Shown: positions 18,463-27,309 of the stretch, one piece after another
How the letters are laid out: each line of letters opens with the position of its first letter
Numbering within the stretch: position 1 is the first letter of the stretch
DNA from: Paenibacillus sp. SC116
Lineage (GTDB): Bacteria > Bacillota > Bacilli > Paenibacillales > Paenibacillaceae
Assembly: GCF_024733555.1 (NCBI RefSeq)
Contig: NZ_JANIOF010000001.1
Location: 682,001 to 746,000, forward strand
Length of the DNA stretch: 64,000 bases
Reading direction: 5' to 3'
Program-made: the position numbers and the translations under genes
The notes under the pieces: model-generated
Told to the model about the DNA's origin: nothing
Seen by the model: the letters and a program-made list of their open reading frames with translations, nothing else
The model's database searches: none

Positions 18463-19308
18463 TTGAGTTCCTCCTTATATTTGTAAATGAAGTTTTCTAT
18501 ACAGTTCCATTTAAAGAAGGCGAAGGGACGATTAGGAAATACGAATATCACAGTATAAAAAAATTTAGTAGACGAGCTTTAGGAAAACGGCTTTACCTTG
18601 GATGCGGCTACGAAGAAAGTGGAGAAGCGATGAGGATGCAATGATGTGTTTAAAAAACACTTGGATATCACCATAATATCAAAGGTCCTATTAAGTTTAA
18701 AGAGATGTTTGTGTTGGAGATTAGTATCACGAACATCCCTTAACGATTTTCGTGACACAAACTTGTACTTATAAAGAAGGCCAACTGTTTATGTGAACGC
18801 TGTGGGACAAACTAGAATAAATGAGCAGGGAGAGGTTATTTAAGGAGCTGACTAGTGAAGATGCGAGCATCGAATGGCACGTACACGTAGCAAACAAGAT
18901 ATAACTTCGATCTTGCTTTTGATGACATCCCTGACGTACAAACACTCAACAGCAAAAAACGCAATGCGAAATTTGATGTTTCTCAATACATAGAAAATCC
19001 AAAGTTGCCAGAACGATTACCAAAGAGTGTTTCATTACAAGATGCAATCAAACCTGGGAAAGCATAGGTCTTATCGTATTGGGAAATGAAAATCTATTGA
19101 TCAGAATTTGAAGTATGGCAATTACAACGATCATTTCATTTATACAATATGATTATTTTCCATATTCATACTGAAAAACTGCTATATTATCTAAAAGCGT
19201 AAACTTTCATTATATTAATGGTGGAGCGGGTAATCTTCCCTTCAGTATCATTACAATAATATCAATAAAGTGGAATAGTAGTTATATTTTATAAAAAGGA
19301 GGATAATT
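18463..19308. other. Decayed 850-base stretch
   Basis: No intact gene. Short frames such as MSRERLFKELTSEDASIEWH (from 18820) and the fragment listed at 18891 suggest remnants. A TCACGAA/TTCGTGA hairpin lies near 18727-18757. Confidence 0.5.
18891..19067 (+). pseudogene. 3' fragment of an unknown gene
   Basis: A frame without a start codon, opening just after TAG at 18888 and reading YNFDLAFDDIPDVQTLNSKK ... PERLPKSVSLQDAIKPGKA before a stop. Its composition looks like real coding sequence. The parent family is not recognised. Confidence 0.35.
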
Positions 19309-20040
19309 ATGACCAAACAAGACATTTCGAAAACATTGCGGGAGGGACTGACGGCGAAGACCGAGAGAGTAGGAACGGCGGCGATGCTGCTGTATCCGGG
19401 GATGACGGCTCTGGACCTGGTTGGTCCGCAATACGTGTTCGCTGCGCTGATGCAATCCGTACATCTCGTTGCCAAGTCAAATGAGCCGGTGTTATCAGAT
19501 ACGGGATTGGCGATTGTCCCGACGATCACCTTCGAGGACTGTCCAGAGAAAGTGACGATTCTGTTTGTTCCGGGAGGTTCCGAAGGAACGCTAACCGCGA
19601 TGGAGGATGAAGCCACGCTGTCCTTTGTAAAATCGAGAGGAGGGCAGGCGGATTATGTGACAAGCGTTTGTACGGGCTCTTTGATTTTGGCCGCCGCCGG
19701 ACTACTTGAAGACTACAAAGCGACGTCCCATTGGGCGACGAAACACCTTCTGGAAGAGGCAGGCGTAGAGCCGGTGGAAGGAAGGGTGGTATTCGACCGG
19801 AATCGGGTGACTGGCGGTGGGGTTACGGCAGGGATTGATTTCGGCCTTGCGTTAGCCGGCCGTATTCGCGGTGACGAATACGCCAAGCTCATTCAGTTGA
19901 TCGCCGAGTATTCGCCCGAACCCCCATACCGGGCTGGAACGCCATGTGAAGCAGGTGAAGCTGCAACCAAACATGTAACCGAAATGTTCGTCCCGTTCGT
20001 GACCAAAGCTCGTGAATTGCTGCAACGAGCAAACGATTGA
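19309..20040 (+). CDS. DJ-1/PfpI-family protein, isonitrile-hydratase-like
   Basis: 243 residues; ATG with AAAGGAGG upstream. Markers of the InhA-like branch: LLYPGMTALDLVGPQ with the conserved acid, nucleophile elbow TSVCTGSLILAAAGLL with Cys121, SHWATKHLLEEAG, and the RNRVTGGGVTAGIDFGLALA signature of isonitrile hydratases and their relatives. Such enzymes hydrate isonitriles to N-substituted formamides, but many homologs are uncharacterised. It is visibly richer in G and C than the AT-rich DNA around it, hinting at acquisition. No partner gene is evident. Confidence 0.85.
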   Translation: MTKQDISKTLREGLTAKTERVGTAAMLLYPGMTALDLVGPQYVFAALMQSVHLVAKSNEPVLSDTGLAIVPTITFEDCPEKVTILFVPGGSEGTLTAMEDEATLSFVKSRGGQADYVTSVCTGSLILAAAGLLEDYKATSHWATKHLLEEAGVEPVEGRVVFDRNRVTGGGVTAGIDFGLALAGRIRGDEYAKLIQLIAEYSPEPPYRAGTPCEAGEAATKHVTEMFVPFVTKARELLQRAND

Positions 20041-20127
20041 ACGTCTGAGGCATTACAACGCAATGATAGATCGTTTTATTTTGAACTAATCTTTATTTAT
20101 ATTAATTGAAAAAGAGGTTTTGAATCA

Positions 20128-20352
20128 ATGAATAGCAATATCATTTGGGGAATAGTATTATTAGCGCTGAGTCTGTTTCTTAAGCCATTATTGGCGATTG
20201 TGGGGCTGAATGAAAAGTTGTTCGGATTGCACTTGCAAGGTGAAACTGTGTTTTCATTGAGTCCAATCTTAGTTAGGATTATTCTAGCAGTAATTGGGGT
20301 TATCATGCTTATCATCGGTGGTATGCAAGCTGCAAAGAAGAAGAATAAATAG
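20128..20352 (+). CDS. Two-helix small membrane protein
   Basis: 74 residues; ATG with GAGG about 10 bases upstream. Hydrophobic helices at about residues 5-25 and 46-66 are joined by a loop (GLNEKLFGLHLQGETVFSLS), and the tail is lysine-rich (AAKKKNK). It resembles small DUF-type membrane proteins of Bacillales. Function unknown. Confidence 0.62.
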   Translation: MNSNIIWGIVLLALSLFLKPLLAIVGLNEKLFGLHLQGETVFSLSPILVRIILAVIGVIMLIIGGMQAAKKKNK

Positions 20353-20357
20353 TTGAA

Positions 20358-20429
20358 AGTATAAAGAGCACAACAATTGATCTTGCTACAATATTGAACA
20401 TTTATAACCAAGGTACGGGGAATTTTTAA
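20358..20429 (+). pseudogene. N-terminal fragment of a GNAT acetyltransferase
   Basis: A short frame reads TTIDLATILNIYNQGTGNF and stops. The DLATILNIYNQG segment matches the first helix of phosphinothricin/arsinothricin-type acetyltransferases, like RIDDAAALNDIYN in the gene at 26510. Too short to be certain. Confidence 0.3.
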
Positions 20430-20618
20430 TGCTTGCCCAAATAAGCGTAAGTGATATTAACGCCTTATTAGCCCCACAACAGGTCGGATCATCGATGTAG
20501 AATGCAGTTAAGATTAGAAATGGGATCGATAATTTTTCTTTTAAAGGATATCCCTTTAGTACTTGTCTACCTGCCAGCTTTATGTACAGAATGCATGTTA
20601 ATACAACTAATTAGCTTT

Positions 20619-20664
20619 GTATTAGAAAAGGCGGCCGTTATTTTACGGTCGCCTTTTCTAATAC
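20619..20664. terminator. Long bidirectional terminator bordering the ars genes
   Basis: GTATTAGAAAAGGCGGCCGT and ACGGTCGCCTTTTCTAATAC form a 20-bp stem with one G-T pair around TATTTT. It serves arsC (minus) and any plus-strand transcript. Confidence 0.88.
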
Positions 20665-20692
20665 CAGTTTTATATATAAGTATACAAGTAGC

Positions 20693-21115
20693 TTATTGAC
20701 CTTCTTCAACAAACTTAACAATACGCGCTTTTATAGCGTCTCGAACGATTCTAAAGTGCATCATAATTTCTTCTTCAGTACCTGTAGTTTTTGCAGGATC
20801 TTCAAACCCCCAATGCCACTTCACAACAGAAGAGTTCGAAATGACAGGACAATGCTCATCCGCATGCCCGCAGAGTGTAACAACATAATCCGCACGGTTT
20901 AAAATCTCCGGATCAATGACATCCGAGGTATTATTACTGATATCAATGCCAGCTTCATTCATTGTTTGAATGGCTCTAGGATTTAATCCATGAGCTTCTA
21001 GGCCTGCACTATAAATTTCATAGCGATCTCCGCCAAATTCCTTCATAAAGCCATCCGCCATTTGACTGCGGCATGAATTACCTGTACATAGGAAGTAAAT
21101 GAGTTTCTTCTCCAT
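20693..21115 (-). CDS. arsC: Arsenate reductase, thioredoxin-coupled
   Basis: 140 residues; ATG with AAAGGAG upstream. Reduces arsenate to arsenite using an intramolecular cysteine cascade and thioredoxin. The low-molecular-weight-phosphatase P-loop CTGNSCRSQ carries Cys10 and Cys15, and CGHADEHCP carries Cys82 and Cys89, the resolving pair. Length equals the Staphylococcus/Bacillus ArsC. Last gene of arsR-arsB-arsC, 24 bases after arsB. Confidence 0.96.
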   Translation of the reverse strand: MEKKLIYFLCTGNSCRSQMADGFMKEFGGDRYEIYSAGLEAHGLNPRAIQTMNEAGIDISNNTSDVIDPEILNRADYVVTLCGHADEHCPVISNSSVVKWHWGFEDPAKTTGTEEEIMMHFRIVRDAIKARIVKFVEEGQ

Positions 21116-21139
21116 TTTTGTATTTCTCCTTTAGATTTA

Positions 21140-22432
21140 CTAGTGAATGATGCTTAGCCATAAATACAGCCCTGTTAAAGTAATGAATAGTACGGGGATA
21201 GTCAGTACGATACCTACTTTGAAATAGTAGCCCCATGTGATTTTTACATTTTTCTTACTGAGAACATGAAGCCACAACAGTGTAGCAAGCGATCCAATAG
21301 GCGTGATTTTTGGACCAAGATCAGAACCTATAACATTGGCATAAATAAGTGCCTCACGAAGTACTCCTTGTGTATTCGTCTCCTGTATGGCCAGTGCGTC
21401 AATCATAACGGTTGGCATGTTATTCATAATAGAAGAGAGGATAGCTGCAACAAATCCGGAGCCCACTGTCGCGATAAACAGCCCTTGATCGGCCATCCAC
21501 TGAAAGACCTTACCAAGTTCTTCTGTGAGTCCTACATTGCGCAGGCCGTATACTACGACATACATGCCGATGGAGAATACGACAACTGACCAAGGAGCGC
21601 CTTTGATAACAGCACCCGTTTGGACGACCTTACTGCTTCGAGCAAATACCAGAAACACGATAGCAGCTATGCCAGCAATGATGGATACTGGAATCTGTAT
21701 GAGTCCACTTACCATGTACGCAATCAACAATACAGAAAGTACAATCCAAGAAAGCTTAAACATCCGCATATCTTTAATTGCTTCCTTAGGTTGTTTTAGT
21801 TGACTGAGATTATAGGTTTTTGGAATACTTTTTCGGAATACAAGATACAGCATGAGCAAACTTCCAGCAATAGAAAAGATAGTTGGAACGATCATTCGAC
21901 TCGCATATTCAGCAAAACCAATGCCAAAGAAATCGGCCGAAACAATGTTAACTAAATTACTAACGATAAGTGGCAGCGATGCTGTATCTGAAATAAATCC
22001 ACTCGCCATAATGAATGGCAAAATCATTCGGTCATCAAATTTGAGTGCCCGAACCATAGCAAGTACGATCGGAGTCAAAATCAGTGCTGCTCCGTCGTTT
22101 GCAAACAACGCAGCTACAGCTGCTCCTAGCAAAACAACATAAATGAACATGAGCGTTCCGTTGCCTTTAGCAAAACGCCCCATATGAAGGGCTGCCCATT
22201 CAAAGAAGCCTATCTCGTCGAGGATAAGCGAAATAAGAATAATGGCTACGAAGGTAAGTGTCGCATTCCATACGATACCTGTAACATCCCATACATCCTG
22301 AAAGTTAACGACTCCGAAGAGAAGGGCCAAGATAGCACCGCCAACAGCAGAATATCCGATGTTTAACCCTCTAGGCTGCCAGATGACAAAAATAAGGGTA
22401 ACGATGAAAATAAGAGATGCAATGGCTAACAT
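21140..22432 (-). CDS. arsB: Arsenite efflux permease
   Basis: 430 residues; ATG with AAGGAGGAG upstream. A multi-pass membrane transporter of the ArsB/NhaD family, with about 11 helices. Typical stretches: [46 protein letters not shown] and [16 protein letters not shown], the last holding the conserved NN-P motif of the second inverted repeat. Exports arsenite or antimonite, alone or with an ArsA ATPase; no arsA is present. Middle gene of the minus-strand ars operon. Confidence 0.95.
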   Translation of the reverse strand: MLAIASLIFIVTLIFVIWQPRGLNIGYSAVGGAILALLFGVVNFQDVWDVTGIVWNATLTFVAIILISLILDEIGFFEWAALHMGRFAKGNGTLMFIYVVLLGAAVAALFANDGAALILTPIVLAMVRALKFDDRMILPFIMASGFISDTASLPLIVSNLVNIVSADFFGIGFAEYASRMIVPTIFSIAGSLLMLYLVFRKSIPKTYNLSQLKQPKEAIKDMRMFKLSWIVLSVLLIAYMVSGLIQIPVSIIAGIAAIVFLVFARSSKVVQTGAVIKGAPWSVVVFSIGMYVVVYGLRNVGLTEELGKVFQWMADQGLFIATVGSGFVAAILSSIMNNMPTVMIDALAIQETNTQGVLREALIYANVIGSDLGPKITPIGSLATLLWLHVLSKKNVKITWGYYFKVGIVLTIPVLFITLTGLYLWLSIIH

Positions 22433-22447
22433 GTACTCCTCCTTATG

Positions 22448-22765
22448 TTATTTACAACAGTTTGGATTTATCTTGCTTAGTTCATCTTTCATAGACGGCA
22501 GTTCTTCAAGAATACCTTGTAAGTACGGTTTATCGTCCACATTCAAGGAATAGTAAATCCACTGACTGCGCCTTGTTTCTACGACTAACCCGCCATTTTT
22601 AAGCTTTTTCAAATGCTGGCTAATGTTAGGTTGTGTAGTTTGTAAAACATCGACGATATCACAGACACACATTTCCTTCTCTTTCAGAAGGGCCAGAATA
22701 GTCAATCGTGTTTTATCAGCTAACAGTTTCATCGTTTCAACAAGAGAATCTGTAGTTGATGTCAA
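22448..22765 (-). CDS. arsR: Arsenic-responsive repressor ArsR (1)
   Basis: 105 residues from TTG at 22765, 8 bases after AAAGGAG; an in-frame GTG at 22774 overlaps that site and is rejected. Winged helix-turn-helix of the ArsR/SmtB family: LADKTRLTILALL, metalloid-binding CVCDIV, recognition helix TTQPNISQHLKKLKNGG, wing ETRRSQWIYYSL. The C-terminus ends NPNCCK, with additional cysteines. Heads arsRBC. The 16-base palindrome at 22799-22814 just upstream is its likely operator. Confidence 0.93.
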   Translation of the reverse strand: MTSTTDSLVETMKLLADKTRLTILALLKEKEMCVCDIVDVLQTTQPNISQHLKKLKNGGLVVETRRSQWIYYSLNVDDKPYLQGILEELPSMKDELSKINPNCCK

Positions 22766-22798
22766 AAAGAACACTCCTTTTAAAGATGATGAGATATT

Positions 22799-22814
22799 AT
22801 CACCTTGAGGTGAT
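22799..22814 (-). promoter_or_regulatory. Palindrome upstream of arsRBC
   Basis: ATCACCTTGAGGTGAT is a perfect inverted repeat 34 bases before the arsR start codon. Position suits an ArsR operator, although its sequence differs from the ATCAAAT-type sites of the second ArsR. Confidence 0.55.
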
Positions 22815-22902
22815 GTATATCCAGAGCTTATTATACACAGAACATTATATAAGTAAACAGTTATATTAGTGATTAATTATATAAAAGATTCTTTTGTATT
22901 AG

Positions 22903-22915
22903 TTGCAAATTGCAA
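22903..22915 (+). promoter_or_regulatory. Palindrome upstream of the marR-like gene
   Basis: TTGCAAATTGCAA lies 36 bases before the MarR-like start. A related TTGTAAAATGCAA (11 of 13 bases) occurs at 23431-23443 before the next gene; both are followed by ATAT. Candidate MarR operators. Confidence 0.5.
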
Positions 22916-22950
22916 ATATAACGGGTATAACTAAATGGAGGTGAGCAGGA

Positions 22951-23403
22951 ATGAAGCCCAATCCTAGAGATTTACTACAAGTCATAGCACGTAATTTTGG
23001 TTTGTTGAATAAGAGCTGTTGTAATGTAGGTCATCATGATATATCACTAGTCCAAAGCCAAATACTTTACGAAATTGATCGTCAGCATCAACCTTCCGTA
23101 CAACAAATAGCTGATACGTTGGGGATAGATATAACAACTTTTAGTCGACAAATACAATCGTTAGTGAAAAAGAACTTCGTTAAAAAGATTCAATTACCTG
23201 AAGACAGAAGGGTGTATGTCCTACTGTTAACAACGGAAGGTAAGTTTATTGCAGCTGCGATTGATAAAATGATCCAGGATTATTTAGAAAAAGTATTCTT
23301 GTGCATGAGTGAGTCGGAGCAAGACACCGTTCTGCAAGCTTTACAACTATTGAATGAAAGCATAATTAAAGCTAAATCGTTGTACTCGGCCGATGAATGC
23401 TAG
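22951..23403 (+). CDS. MarR-family regulator with an N-terminal Cys pair
   Basis: 150 residues; ATG with GGAGGTGAG upstream. The winged helix spans about residues 45-105 (PSVQQIADTLGIDITTFSRQ recognition region, wing QLPEDRRVYVLLLT), with dimerisation helices at both ends. NKSCCNVGHHD near residue 24 offers vicinal thiols suited to trivalent arsenic or oxidants; a C-terminal Cys is also present. It is divergent from arsRBC and precedes the flavoprotein gene by 63 bases. Arsenic sensing is inferred from context. Confidence 0.82.
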   Translation: MKPNPRDLLQVIARNFGLLNKSCCNVGHHDISLVQSQILYEIDRQHQPSVQQIADTLGIDITTFSRQIQSLVKKNFVKKIQLPEDRRVYVLLLTTEGKFIAAAIDKMIQDYLEKVFLCMSESEQDTVLQALQLLNESIIKAKSLYSADEC

Positions 23404-23430
23404 AGCTAATTCTGCATTCACGCATAATAC

Positions 23431-23443
23431 TTGTAAAATGCAA
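23431..23443 (+). promoter_or_regulatory. Second MarR-like box
   Basis: TTGTAAAATGCAA, 24 bases before the flavoprotein start and close to the ribosome binding site, is similar to the palindrome at 22903. A bound repressor here could control the flavoprotein gene separately. Confidence 0.4.
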
Positions 23444-23466
23444 ATATTATTAAGGGGATAATCAAG

Positions 23467-24531
23467 ATGAGCATTAAATCGTATGACACCATAGTGATCG
23501 GTGGTGGGCAGGCAGGGCTGGCTTCGGGTTATCATCTACAGAAACAAGGGCTGTCTTATCTTATTTTGGAATCTCAACCTGAAGCAGTTGGTTCCTGGCC
23601 TAGATATTATGATAGCTTAAAGTTATTTTCACCTGCACATTATTCATCTCTTCCTGGAATGGAGTTTCCTGGTGAGATGGGCCGTTACCCAAGAAGAGAT
23701 GATGTTATTACTTACTTCAAACAATACGTTAAGCATTTTTCACTTTCAGTAAAGACCAATGAACATATTGTACAGGTGAAGCGGGAAGGCGGACGATTCA
23801 ATATCTACACTGCTTCTGGAAACACGTATGTATCAAAGACAATTATTAATGCTACAGGTTCCTTTCATAGTCCATACACCCCTCGAATTAATGGAATAGA
23901 CAAGTTCAAAGGAAAAGTGATTCACTCATCGGTTTATCGAAATGCAGAGCCTTATAAGAAGCAGCGAGTTATAGTCGTTGGACGTGGTAATTCAGCTGTT
24001 CAAATCGCCATTGAATTGGCTGATGTAAGCCAAACCAGTTTAGCAGTACTTAAACCAGTTCACTTTGCCAAGCAGCGTATACTAGGGAAAGATATTCACT
24101 TTTGGTTTCGTCTAACTGGATTAGATACATTTCCTTTTTGGCGCTTCGGGATAAAGTCACCGAATCCAGCCTCCGTAATTGATTTGGATAATTATAAGAA
24201 CAGAATAGATGCATTCAATCCGGATCAGAAAACGATGTTTACAGCTTTTTATCCCGAAGGGGTTATTTGGCCTAGTGGAGAAAAAGAGAAAGTTGACTCG
24301 GTCATCTTTGCCACGGGATATAAATCAAGCCTGTTCCATTTAGAGGGACTAGGTGCTGTGCATGATAATGGCGATCCTATACAAAAAGGAGGAGTCAGTA
24401 CAGCTGTTCCAGGGCTTTACTATGTAGGTTTGTATGGTCAACGCTCGTTTGCATCAGCTACGATTCGCGGGGTAGGTTCCGATGCAGAATATGTTGTTAA
24501 ACAACTTATGAGGTATCTGAAAAGAACATAG
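23467..24531 (+). CDS. Flavin-containing monooxygenase-like protein (ArsO-like)
   Basis: 354 residues; ATG with AAGGGGAT upstream. Two Rossmann motifs: FAD site VIGGGQAGLASGYHL (residues 10-24) and NADPH site VVGRGNSAVQIAIEL near 175. SWPRYYDSLKLFSPAHYSSL matches the FMO/ArsO-type substrate region, and VIFATGYKSS is the ATG motif before the C-terminal segment. Proteins of this kind accompany ars operons as ArsO, whose exact reaction is not settled. No methyltransferase gene is here. Confidence 0.82.
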   Translation: MSIKSYDTIVIGGGQAGLASGYHLQKQGLSYLILESQPEAVGSWPRYYDSLKLFSPAHYSSLPGMEFPGEMGRYPRRDDVITYFKQYVKHFSLSVKTNEHIVQVKREGGRFNIYTASGNTYVSKTIINATGSFHSPYTPRINGIDKFKGKVIHSSVYRNAEPYKKQRVIVVGRGNSAVQIAIELADVSQTSLAVLKPVHFAKQRILGKDIHFWFRLTGLDTFPFWRFGIKSPNPASVIDLDNYKNRIDAFNPDQKTMFTAFYPEGVIWPSGEKEKVDSVIFATGYKSSLFHLEGLGAVHDNGDPIQKGGVSTAVPGLYYVGLYGQRSFASATIRGVGSDAEYVVKQLMRYLKRT

Positions 24532-24549
24532 TTATAGAAGTGTCAATCT

Positions 24550-24573
24550 TTAAATCAAGAATTTTTGATTTAA
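24550..24573. promoter_or_regulatory. AT-rich inverted repeat, terminator or ArsR site
   Basis: TTAAATCAA, loop GAATTT, TTGATTTAA. It could end the flavoprotein transcript, but its ATCAA/TTGAT half-sites match the two ArsR-type palindromes downstream, so it may be a third, weaker operator. Confidence 0.4.
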
Positions 24574-24575
24574 CA

Positions 24576-24632
24576 TTGACTTTCATAAAAAATGGATGAT
24601 ATGATACCACCATAAATCAAATTAATTTGATT
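24576..24632 (+). promoter_or_regulatory. Promoter and ArsR operator of the second arsR
   Basis: TTGACT (24576-24581), 18-base spacer, TATGAT (24600-24605), then the perfect palindrome AATCAAATTAATTTGATT at 24615-24632, positioned to block transcription just after the start. Classic SmtB/ArsR-type operator. Confidence 0.75.
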
Positions 24633-24665
24633 AAATGAGATTATAAAAGAGTAGGAGGGAAGATG

Positions 24666-25013
24666 ATGTTTAAAGAACTTCCCATCGTGCAGCAAGGAGC
24701 ACCAGAAGTCGATTTTGCAAAATATGAGGCAAAGTTTAAAGCATTAGCAGATCAAAAACGACTACAGATTATGTATGAGCTCACACAGAGAGGAAACACA
24801 TGCGTGTGTGATCTAACCGATATTTTCGATATGCAGCAGTCTAAACTGTCATACCATTTAAAAATTTTACTGGATGCTGGTTTAATTCAGAGAGAAACGA
24901 AAGGTACATGGAGTTATTACGAACTTAACCAAGAGGAAGTTAACAATCTTCTCTCACCAGAGCTATGCTGCGTTTTCCGTTTGAATGATGTTAAAACAGG
25001 CGATTGTTGCTAA
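24666..25013 (+). CDS. Arsenic-responsive repressor ArsR (2)
   Basis: 115 residues from ATG 24666 (a second ATG three bases upstream sits closer to the AGGAGGG site). Helix-turn-helix core: FKALADQKRLQIMYEL, metalloid-binding CVCDLTDIF, recognition helix QQSKLSYHLKILLDAG, wing ETKGTWSYYEL. Extra cysteines are at ELCC and the terminal GDCC. It is diverged from ArsR(1) and has its own, different operators upstream and downstream, so the two act as separate circuits. Confidence 0.92.
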   Translation: MFKELPIVQQGAPEVDFAKYEAKFKALADQKRLQIMYELTQRGNTCVCDLTDIFDMQQSKLSYHLKILLDAGLIQRETKGTWSYYELNQEEVNNLLSPELCCVFRLNDVKTGDCC

Positions 25014-25034
25014 TCGCTTTTGTTTTATGTAATT

Positions 25035-25052
25035 AATCAAAATAATTTGATT
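25035..25052 (+). promoter_or_regulatory. Second ArsR-type operator
   Basis: AATCAAAATAATTTGATT, one base from a perfect palindrome, 58 bases before the flavoprotein start. Its right half could double as a -35 (TTGATT), with TAATAC at 25068. It matches the operator at 24615. Confidence 0.65.
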
Positions 25053-25110
25053 AAGAGAATGTGGAATTAATACTAACGATACGAAAATCAATAAATTATG
25101 GAGGTAATGA

Positions 25111-26487
25111 ATGATGAATAAATGTTGTGGTGTTTTGCCTATAGCGATAATTGGTGGGGGGCCTGTAGGCTTAGCAGCAGCAGCTCATTTGGTTTCAAAA
25201 GGCGAATCCTTCGTTCTATTTGAGACAGCTAACGATATAGCAGGGAATATTAATCGATGGAGTCATGTACGTCTATTCTCTCCTTGGCAATTTAATATAG
25301 ATAAAGTAGCCAAACAGCTACTCGAAGAAAATGGTTGGAAGGCACCGATTCATACTGATATTCCAACTGGTGCTGAGTTAGTAACGCAGTACCTTGCTCC
25401 ACTATCAAAACTGCCGACAATTCAACCACATATCCACTTTAATGCAAAGGTTACTGCAGTAAGTCGTAAAGGTTTGAGTAAAGTAAAAACAGCTGGACGT
25501 GAAAAGCTGCCTTTTGTGCTGCATGTCACGGAGAATGGTGAAACAAAGGTCTACGAAGCAAAGGCTGTTATTGATGCTTCTGGTACATGGGCAACTCCTA
25601 ATCCTGCTGTATCGAATGGGATATGGACGGATAAAGAGCTTGAATTGAAAGAACAGATTACTTACGAAGTTCCTGATTTGCTAGGTAAACAGAGAGAACG
25701 TTATGCTGGTAAACACGTACTTGTTGTTGGAAGTGGTCACTCTGCTATTCATGCACTGTTAGATCTTGAAAAGCTTAAGGAACAGGAGCCAGATACAAAC
25801 ATCTCTTGGATCATTCGCAAATCCCAAGTAAAAGAAGTGTACGGAGGACAAGAGAAGGACAGTCTTCGTGAACGTGGACAGCTAGGTATAAGGTTAGAGA
25901 ATCTTGTCCTTTCTGGAAAAGTGCAAGTGTACCCATCATTCATGATTGAGAACTTCGAGCAATCAGGAAATCAGATTAATGTAATAGGATACAGTAACGG
26001 TCAGACAATCCAAGTTGAATCGATTGATGAAGTCATTAGTAATACCGGATCTCGCCCAGATATGGGCTTCCTTCGTGAAGTCAGAACGGATATCGATTCA
26101 GTAGTTGAGAGTGTCGGTGTGTTAGCTCCACTTATTGATCCTAATCTTCATAGTTGTGGTACCGTAAGGCCACATGGAGAGAAGGAATTACGTCAGCCTG
26201 AACAAGACTTTTACATCGTTGGAGCGAAAAGCTATGGTCGTGCACCAACGTTTCTTATGGCAACCGGATATGAGCAGGTTAGATCCATTGTGGCAGCTTT
26301 AACAGGTGATTGGGAAGCTGCAGAGAAGGTTGAACTAGATCTACCAGAAACAGGAGTATGTAACATAAGTCTAACTCGTGAAGAAAGCTGCTGTGAGACA
26401 GAGGAAGCTACCAAAGAAAAAATGGCTGAAAGTACTTGCTGTACAGTTAATCCAAGCCCAAGTAAGAGTTCATCCTGCTGCGGATAA
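25111..26487 (+). CDS. FAD/NAD-binding oxidoreductase with Cys-pair tail, arsenic island
   Basis: 458 residues; ATG-ATG with GGAGG upstream. FAD motif IIGGGPVGLAAAAHLVSKG near residue 13, second nucleotide site VLVVGSGHSAIHALLDL near 206, and FLMATGYEQVRSIVAAL at the end of the core. The last 45 residues are a flexible tail with three Cys pairs (ESCCET, STCCTV, SSCCG), and the N-terminus has another (NKCCG): a likely trivalent-arsenic-binding decoration. It is controlled by ArsR(2) sites. A flavin monooxygenase acting on arsenite or organoarsenicals is plausible, but the reaction is not established. Confidence 0.82.
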   Translation: MMNKCCGVLPIAIIGGGPVGLAAAAHLVSKGESFVLFETANDIAGNINRWSHVRLFSPWQFNIDKVAKQLLEENGWKAPIHTDIPTGAELVTQYLAPLSKLPTIQPHIHFNAKVTAVSRKGLSKVKTAGREKLPFVLHVTENGETKVYEAKAVIDASGTWATPNPAVSNGIWTDKELELKEQITYEVPDLLGKQRERYAGKHVLVVGSGHSAIHALLDLEKLKEQEPDTNISWIIRKSQVKEVYGGQEKDSLRERGQLGIRLENLVLSGKVQVYPSFMIENFEQSGNQINVIGYSNGQTIQVESIDEVISNTGSRPDMGFLREVRTDIDSVVESVGVLAPLIDPNLHSCGTVRPHGEKELRQPEQDFYIVGAKSYGRAPTFLMATGYEQVRSIVAALTGDWEAAEKVELDLPETGVCNISLTREESCCETEEATKEKMAESTCCTVNPSPSKSSSCCG

Positions 26488-26509
26488 TCCTAAGGGAAGG
26501 GAAGCTACT

Positions 26510-26887
26510 ATGAAGATCGAGATACGTAGAGCCAGGATAGATGATGCAGCTGCTCTAAACGATATTTATAACTATAATGTTGTTCATGAGCGAAACTCGA
26601 CATTTGAGAGCAATTCTAAGACGCTTGAAAGCAGAGTGAAATGGATTGAGGAGTCAGGGGATCATTATCCTATCTTAGTAGGTGTTAGTGAGAATGTAAT
26701 TGAGGAATGTGAGAAACTTCATTACTGGAAGTTACTTTCCCGTATTTTTGACTTTAATACAGGCAGCCGACAATTGTGTCGGAGTTTAGGTTTTAGAGAA
26801 GTTGGTGTGTATGAAAAACATGGCCAATTAGATGGTATATGGCTTAATGTTGTGATTGTTGAGAAGCTGTTTCCAAGCAATATGTAG
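26510..26887 (+). pseudogene. ArsN-like GNAT acetyltransferase lacking the acetyl-CoA site
   Basis: 125 residues from ATG 26510 (AGGGAAGGGA upstream), against about 165-170 for the family. The start (IRRARIDDAAALNDIYNYNV, FESNSKTLESRVKWIEE) and end (RIFDFNTGSRQLCRSLGFRE, VGVYEKHGQLDGIWLNVVIV) are good matches to phosphinothricin/arsinothricin N-acetyltransferases. Between PILVGVSE and VIEECEKLHYWKL the strand-helix block with the R/Q-x-x-G-x-G/A acetyl-CoA motif is missing. The deletion of about 45 codons keeps the frame. Almost certainly inactive. It follows the arsenic flavoprotein by 22 bases. Confidence 0.75.
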
Positions 26888-27309
26888 ATTCTAAAAAGAA
26901 CATCATTTGTAAGAGCAATCAGGAATGAATAAAAGAAGAGATGTCATTGATTGTGACACAACATCCATATTGTCGGATGACAAGAACATAAGGACATTAC
27001 CGATTAAGGCGGTAACTTTGATGATTGAGAGCGTCATTCACAGAATGCAGACGCCGCGAGCTTTTAACTTGGCGGACTATAGCCGAGCAATTAGGTCCAC
27101 GTTCTGAACAGCGCCTGATAAATTTGTTATTCACAAATAAAATTCATATAACGAGGCGGTAAATTAGTGTTGATTCAAGCGATATTCAATCAATTTGGTG
27201 AAAAAGAAAAGAACAGGCAATCGACAGAGCGCTGCATAGAAGCGCCTAATCGTGCCTGTTTCAACTTCAAACAATCTATAGTAATCAATAATATTGATAA
27301 TTCAAATTG
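26888..27309. other. Stretch without a convincing gene
   Basis: About 420 bases. A 60-residue frame at 26925-27107 has no good start context and no recognisable family. The right part holds the terminator of the 27310 gene. Confidence 0.45.
27205..27261 (-). terminator. Terminator of the metallo-beta-lactamase-fold gene
   Basis: On the minus strand an AACAGGCA/TGCCTGTT stem with an inner GCGC/GCGC pair (27211-27261) is followed by TTTTCTTTTTC. Confidence 0.75.
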
